Position numbers and translations under genes: made by a program
Shown: positions 59,038-64,000 of the stretch, in pieces
How positions within the stretch are numbered: position 1 is the first letter of the stretch
Layout: every line of letters begins with the position of its first letter
Assembly: GCA_035528415.1 (NCBI GenBank)
Contig: DATKYQ010000013.1
Location: 35,089-99,088 of the forward strand
Reading direction: 5' to 3'
DNA length: 64,000 bases
Source of the DNA: DATKYQ01 sp035528415
Lineage (GTDB): Bacteria > Myxococcota > B64-G9
The notes under the pieces: generated by a model
Databases searched by the model: none
Told to the model about the DNA's origin: nothing
The model's input: only the letters and a program-made list of their open reading frames with translations

Positions 59038-59070
59038 TCGACACCCCGCTAGGGGTGTCGATTTGACTTT
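59038..59070 (+). terminator. Possible hairpin terminator after dnaK
   Basis: TCGACACCCC (59038-59047) pairs perfectly with GGGGTGTCGA (59052-59061) around a 4-nt loop. Only a broken T-run (TTTGACTTT) follows, so termination may be partial and would attenuate expression of the J-protein gene. Confidence 0.45.
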
Positions 59071-59155
59071 AAAAAACCTGGTGAATAGATTATCCCGGAT
59101 TGGAAGAACATTTGGGGAAGATACCTGAAAAGACCTGTAAGCGAGTTTTGTGGAC

Positions 59156-60058
59156 ATGGCCGACTACTACGACATCCTGGGCGTCAAGAAGGGCGCCAGC
59201 GACAAAGAGATCAAGAGCGCTTATCGGAAACTCGCCCGCAAATACCATCCGGACGTGAATCCCGGTGACAAGACCGCCGAAGATAAATTCAAGGAAGTCT
59301 CCGAGGCCCATGACGTTCTGGCGGACAAGAAGAAACGCGCTCAGTACGACAGGGCAGGGCATCAGGCCTGGAAAGCCGGCTTCAAGGAAGGCGCGCCCGG
59401 AACCGGGTCCGGGTTTCGCTGGTCTGCCGGCGCCGGCGGCCGGCCATTCGACGGCTTCCAGGAGGGCAACATTGATATCGAAGACCTCTTCGGCGATATG
59501 TTCGGTGGGCGGGGAAGGCGACGTCCCCGGGGGCCCATGCGCGGCCAGGATTCACTGTCTCGCTTGGCGATTCCCATGCTGGATGCCGTCCGCGGAGCGC
59601 AGAAGAACATCACGCTCAGCGCGGGTGGGGGCAAGCGAGAAAATCTCTCCGTCAAGATTCCTGCTTCCGTGCGCGAGGGGCAGAAAATCCGCCTGGCGGG
59701 CAAGGGCGAGCCGGGCATCAACGGCGGGCCGCCCGGAGACCTGCTGATAGAGATCATCTACGATCCCGATTCACGCTTCAGTCGCGAGAACTCGGATCTG
59801 ACGATAGAAGTCCCGGTACCATTCTCGACAGCGGCGCTGGGCGGCAACGTCTCGGTAACCACTCTCGAGGGTCATGCCGACCTGAAGATTCCCCCGGGCA
59901 CTCAAGGCGGCCAGAAGATGCGCCTGCGAGGCAAGGGGTTACCCCACGTGGGCGGCGGTCGCGGTGACCTTTTTGCGCGCGTCCGGGTAGTGGTGCCTAA
60001 GAAGCTCGACGCCAAGGGCAAGGAATTGATCGAGGGTCTCAAAAGTTACGAAAACTAA
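59156..60058 (+). CDS. CbpA-type J-protein (DnaJ family, no zinc finger)
   Basis: A J-domain (residues 1-68, HPD at 31-33) and a Gly-rich segment with GNIDIEDLFGDMFGGRG lead to two C-terminal substrate-binding domains (VREGQKIRLAGKGEPG; VPVPFSTAALGGNVSV; GTQGGQKMRLRGKGLP). There is no CxxCxGxG zinc region, so it belongs to the CbpA/DnaJ type II class. The ATG at 59156 was chosen because J-proteins usually begin MA-x-YY; a GTG at 59150 is also open. It would work with the DnaK upstream. Confidence 0.92.
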   Translation: MADYYDILGVKKGASDKEIKSAYRKLARKYHPDVNPGDKTAEDKFKEVSEAHDVLADKKKRAQYDRAGHQAWKAGFKEGAPGTGSGFRWSAGAGGRPFDGFQEGNIDIEDLFGDMFGGRGRRRPRGPMRGQDSLSRLAIPMLDAVRGAQKNITLSAGGGKRENLSVKIPASVREGQKIRLAGKGEPGINGGPPGDLLIEIIYDPDSRFSRENSDLTIEVPVPFSTAALGGNVSVTTLEGHADLKIPPGTQGGQKMRLRGKGLPHVGGGRGDLFARVRVVVPKKLDAKGKELIEGLKSYEN

Positions 60059-60079
60059 CCTCGCCTGTGGAGGAACGAA

Positions 60080-60427
60080 TTGGCAAGAAACCCGCGCATC
60101 GTCGCTCGACGAACCGTGATCCGGAGACTCTCCCTGGATGGCGAGGTGCTGGACAGGCTGGAAGAACTCGAACTCGTCGTGCCGGTGCGCAGGCCGGGCA
60201 GGGAGAGGGCCTATCGTCTGGACGACATAGATCGCCTGCGCGTCTACCTGTTGCTGACGCAAGAGTTGGGTGTAAACCCACCCGGCGCTGAGATCATACT
60301 CAGGCTGCGTGGGCGCTTGATGGATCTGCAACAGATGCTCTACCGCATGCTGACCGGTATTAGAAACCAAGGGCTTCTGGACAAGGTGCGCGAGGTACTC
60401 TCATCGCTGGATCAAGAGCCCTGGTGA
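60080..60427 (+). CDS. MerR/CbpM-like helix-turn-helix protein
   Basis: The 115-residue protein has a MerR-type winged helix (LDRLEELELVVPVRRPGRERAYRLDDIDRLRVY) followed by a helical tail. Position after a CbpA-type J-protein suggests either CbpM, the modulator of CbpA, or HspR, the MerR repressor of dnaK operons. The start is TTG at 60080 with GGAGG six bases upstream. No HAIR inverted repeat (CTTGAGT-N7-ACTCAAG) was seen upstream of dnaK, which favours a modulator role. It ends 2 nt before a convergent gene. Confidence 0.75.
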   Translation: MARNPRIVARRTVIRRLSLDGEVLDRLEELELVVPVRRPGRERAYRLDDIDRLRVYLLLTQELGVNPPGAEIILRLRGRLMDLQQMLYRMLTGIRNQGLLDKVREVLSSLDQEPW

Positions 60428-60429
60428 TT

Positions 60430-62286
<1,857 letters not shown>

Positions 62287-62344
62287 GAGCAGCCTCCTTG
62301 GCAAGAAGAATATTGAAGGGTGTCTCGATTCATGACGCGCTGAG

Positions 62345-62371
62345 TCTAATACTTGTTGACATGACAGTCAA
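62345..62371 (-). promoter_or_regulatory. Operator-like inverted repeat at the acyl-CoA dehydrogenase promoter
   Basis: TTGAC-N6-GTCAA (62356-62371) is an inverted repeat. On the minus strand it also supplies a -35-like TTGACT, and TATTAG (62350-62345) lies 15 nt further on, a short spacing. It is a plausible site for a fatty-acid-responsive repressor. Confidence 0.3.
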
Positions 62372-62419
62372 TGATAAAAAATCAGACAAGCATCCAGTGT
62401 TGATTCAATATGTTACGCT

Positions 62420-63463
62420 CTATTTCTTTGCGCCGCGGTCGGGCCGCGACGAGGCCGACTTGATGGCTCCCGCCCTGAGCAGGCGAAAGAAATGCGACCA
62501 GCCGAAAATCAAGGGATGACGCCGTTGGCGAGGGGTCAACTGTAGCTTGATCCCCTTGGTTCGCTCGATCTTGGCCAGGATGATGTCGACCCACTCGTCC
62601 ACGGTCACCAGGAACTTGGGCCAGCGCAGTATTCCCCTGATGCGACTCTTTTTCAGAAACCAGCGATATCGCAGCCTGCGAATTGCCCTGGCGAAGCTTC
62701 CGCCTTGTGGATGGTAAAGCCCGTCTTCGCTCTTGACGGCCATCTTGCGGGCCAAGGGAAGCTTTGCAAGTAAGGCCGGGTAAATATCCAGGTAGAAGTC
62801 ACGTTCCGACTCGAACAGCTTGGGCACCTTGGAAGTTGTCTCGACCCTGGTCTCACCGGCGTAGGACAGGTTCAGGCAGCTCAGGGTGAACGATTGCTCG
62901 TCGAAAGGCTCGCGCATGCCGCGCAGCGTCCAGGGCACGACGTTGGACATCGCGCTGAAGCAGCAATCCGTGAGCCGAGTCCTTGCCTCTTCGTCGCGCG
63001 CAAAGACCAGGGCCACGCGTTTTCCGAAGCGTCCCAGGATATAGATATCTTTTGCACGCCGAGAGCACTCGCGCCTGAAGCGCCCCAGCGAGATTAGGTT
63101 GTATTTGCAGCGCCTGCGCTCATCCAACCTGAGATGAAAAATGTGCGGCGGCAAGAAGTAGGCCAGCAGCCAATGCGACAAGCGGCGAAAAACGCGGCGG
63201 TATCCGTCCGTGACCACGAAGAAATCGGGAAAGGAAGTAGTCGAGGCGGTAACCGAACTGAGCATCGAACCGTACATGAAGATGCCCACGACCTTGTTGC
63301 CGTAAAGACGCAGGATGGTCTCGACGAACGGCAAGATATCGGGACGGGAAATTTCGAGTGTCCGTCGGCGAACGGCTTTTCTGATCTCTTCCACGACGTC
63401 GCCGGATGTAGCAGCCGGGGGCATCCGTGTCAAGACCCGTTGCCAAGCTTCATTCGTTGTCAT
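62420..63463 (-). CDS. Tam41-like protein (CDP-DAG synthase family)
   Basis: Residues about 45-160 match the Tam41/Mmp37 family: a nucleotidyltransferase-type start (VVGIFMYGSMLSS at 58-70), the acidic segment PDFFVVTDGYR (79-89), then CKYNLISLGRF and KDIYILGRFGKRVAL, the conserved K-Y-x-x-I-S and Y-x-x-G-R-x-x-K-x-V blocks. Mitochondrial Tam41 makes CDP-diacylglycerol from phosphatidic acid and CTP for cardiolipin. The remaining 190 residues are basic and unassigned. The start at 63463 lies only 23 nt from the divergent gene and has no clear ribosome site, so a later start is possible. Activity is inferred. Confidence 0.62.
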   Translation of the reverse strand: MTTNEAWQRVLTRMPPAATSGDVVEEIRKAVRRRTLEISRPDILPFVETILRLYGNKVVGIFMYGSMLSSVTASTTSFPDFFVVTDGYRRVFRRLSHWLLAYFLPPHIFHLRLDERRRCKYNLISLGRFRRECSRRAKDIYILGRFGKRVALVFARDEEARTRLTDCCFSAMSNVVPWTLRGMREPFDEQSFTLSCLNLSYAGETRVETTSKVPKLFESERDFYLDIYPALLAKLPLARKMAVKSEDGLYHPQGGSFARAIRRLRYRWFLKKSRIRGILRWPKFLVTVDEWVDIILAKIERTKGIKLQLTPRQRRHPLIFGWSHFFRLLRAGAIKSASSRPDRGAKK

Positions 63464-63486
63464 AATATGAAGTCAGGAGGGAAGGC

Positions 63487-63855
63487 ATGAATTTTTCTAA
63501 CACGCTGGGTTGGGTCCTGCTGGTTTTCATGGCTCTTGGCTCCGGGGTGCTAGGCGGGGCGATTCTGCTCTATTTAAGCAGGCGCCGGCGAATGGTCGAT
63601 CCCACAAGCTACCTGCTCGACAGGCTGGGTGTGTTGGAGTCCGACCTGCGCCGCGCCTCGGAAGATATCTTTTTGATCCGCGAGTACCTGTGTCGCAAGG
63701 GACTGGTCGACGAGGAAGATCTGGCGCTCCTGCGCCGGAAGCTTATCGAACTGCCCCGACAAATGGAGGCCGAGCGCGCCGAGTTGATCGGGGGCGCTCT
63801 CGAGAAAGACAAAGAAGAACAACTGATCAAGGACATTCCCGACACGCTTCACTAA
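63487..63855 (+). CDS. Small membrane protein with coiled-coil tail
   Basis: One membrane helix (WVLLVFMALGSGVLGGAILLYL) is followed by RRRR and about 85 charged helical residues (LDRLGVLESDLRRASEDIFLI), which predicts a cytoplasmic coiled coil. No family was recognised. AGGAGG lies nine bases before the ATG. It is divergent from the Tam41-like gene. Confidence 0.7.
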   Translation: MNFSNTLGWVLLVFMALGSGVLGGAILLYLSRRRRMVDPTSYLLDRLGVLESDLRRASEDIFLIREYLCRKGLVDEEDLALLRRKLIELPRQMEAERAELIGGALEKDKEEQLIKDIPDTLH

Positions 63856-64000
63856 GGCTCCGGGGCACAATAATCTTTTAGGAAACAACGGTAATCCATC
63901 TCGGGGAATATGTTGTGCCTCTGCTCCAGGTTCAAAAGCAGAGAGCGGTTCGGCCTGCTGCAACTCAACTGGTCGGTCAGGCGACGAAAGGCGTCGAGAT
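63852..64000 (-). CDS. C-terminal end of an unidentified gene (partial)
   Basis: On the minus strand a frame runs in from the right edge for 48 codons (LDAFRRLTDQLSCS at the start, LKDYCAPEP at the end) and stops at TAG 63854-63852. The stop overlaps the convergent TAA by the tetranucleotide CTAA, the same arrangement as at 11582 and 52153. Too little is present to name it. Confidence 0.45.
   Translation of the reverse strand, partial: LDAFRRLTDQLSCSRPNRSLLLNLEQRHNIFPEMDYRCFLKDYCAPEP

Noticed and set aside
58052..59044. 330-codon minus-strand frame antisense to dnaK
   Set aside because: This is a well-known mirror frame of GC-rich dnaK genes; no independent evidence.

Overview
The window is GC-rich bacterial DNA and carries about 42 protein genes on both strands. 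No rRNA or tRNA gene, CRISPR array, phage or insertion sequence was recognised. The gene content points to Myxococcota or a neighbouring deltaproteobacterial lineage. It includes a FrzS-like pseudo-receiver/coiled-coil protein, MopE-type metal-binding repeats with a MYXO-CTERM-like tail, several Cys-rich lipoproteins built from CxxDxDC units, tandem VWA lipoproteins, PilZ proteins and a sigma-54-type promoter. This placement is inferred from gene content only.

Layout. Positions 1-11585 hold the 3' part of a giant surface protein: a DUF11 repeat stalk, SdrD-like domains, an OmpA-like domain and a long beta-rich C-terminus. Positions 11582-15048 hold two GT-C-like polytopic membrane proteins, one with a PA14 domain. 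A PPC/DUF296 protein (15170) is followed by the FrzS-like protein and two tandem VWA lipoproteins on the minus strand (15607-21573). Next come a V4R-domain protein, a possible structured RNA with a strong terminator, a large TPR membrane protein, a thymidylate kinase with an altered P-loop, an FAD oxidoreductase and a PilZ protein behind a sigma-54-like promoter (21920-28538). Positions 28547-35249 hold a Cys-rich lipoprotein, a small lipoprotein, a DUF1016_N-SNase fusion behind a palindromic operator-like site, an inverted pair of 48-nt REP-like units, and a secreted metallophosphoesterase. A MacAB-like ABC exporter operon and panD with a long leader follow on the minus strand (35316-38874).

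From 39126 to 52156 the plus strand is nearly continuous: a CBM9-like lipoprotein, a TlpA-like protein without its CxxC, ExbB, ExbD, an FtsB-like protein, a GAF-GGDEF cyclase, a PIN-PhoH ATPase, acylphosphatase, a C-terminal processing protease, and then a LolA-like protein, an outer-membrane barrel and an RND exporter. The right part holds a small secreted protein, a second PilZ protein, a lipoprotein, a Cys-rich lipoprotein with 27-nt tandem repeats, a DnaK / CbpA-type J-protein / MerR-like module, an acyl-CoA dehydrogenase, a Tam41-like protein, a small membrane protein, and the end of a gene that runs off the window.

The dominant theme is the cell envelope: surface adhesin-like proteins, lipoproteins, periplasmic proteases, and lipid and small-molecule export. 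It is mixed with c-di-GMP signalling and housekeeping genes. Convergent genes are packed extremely tightly, and three convergent pairs share the same four-base stop overlap (CTAA).
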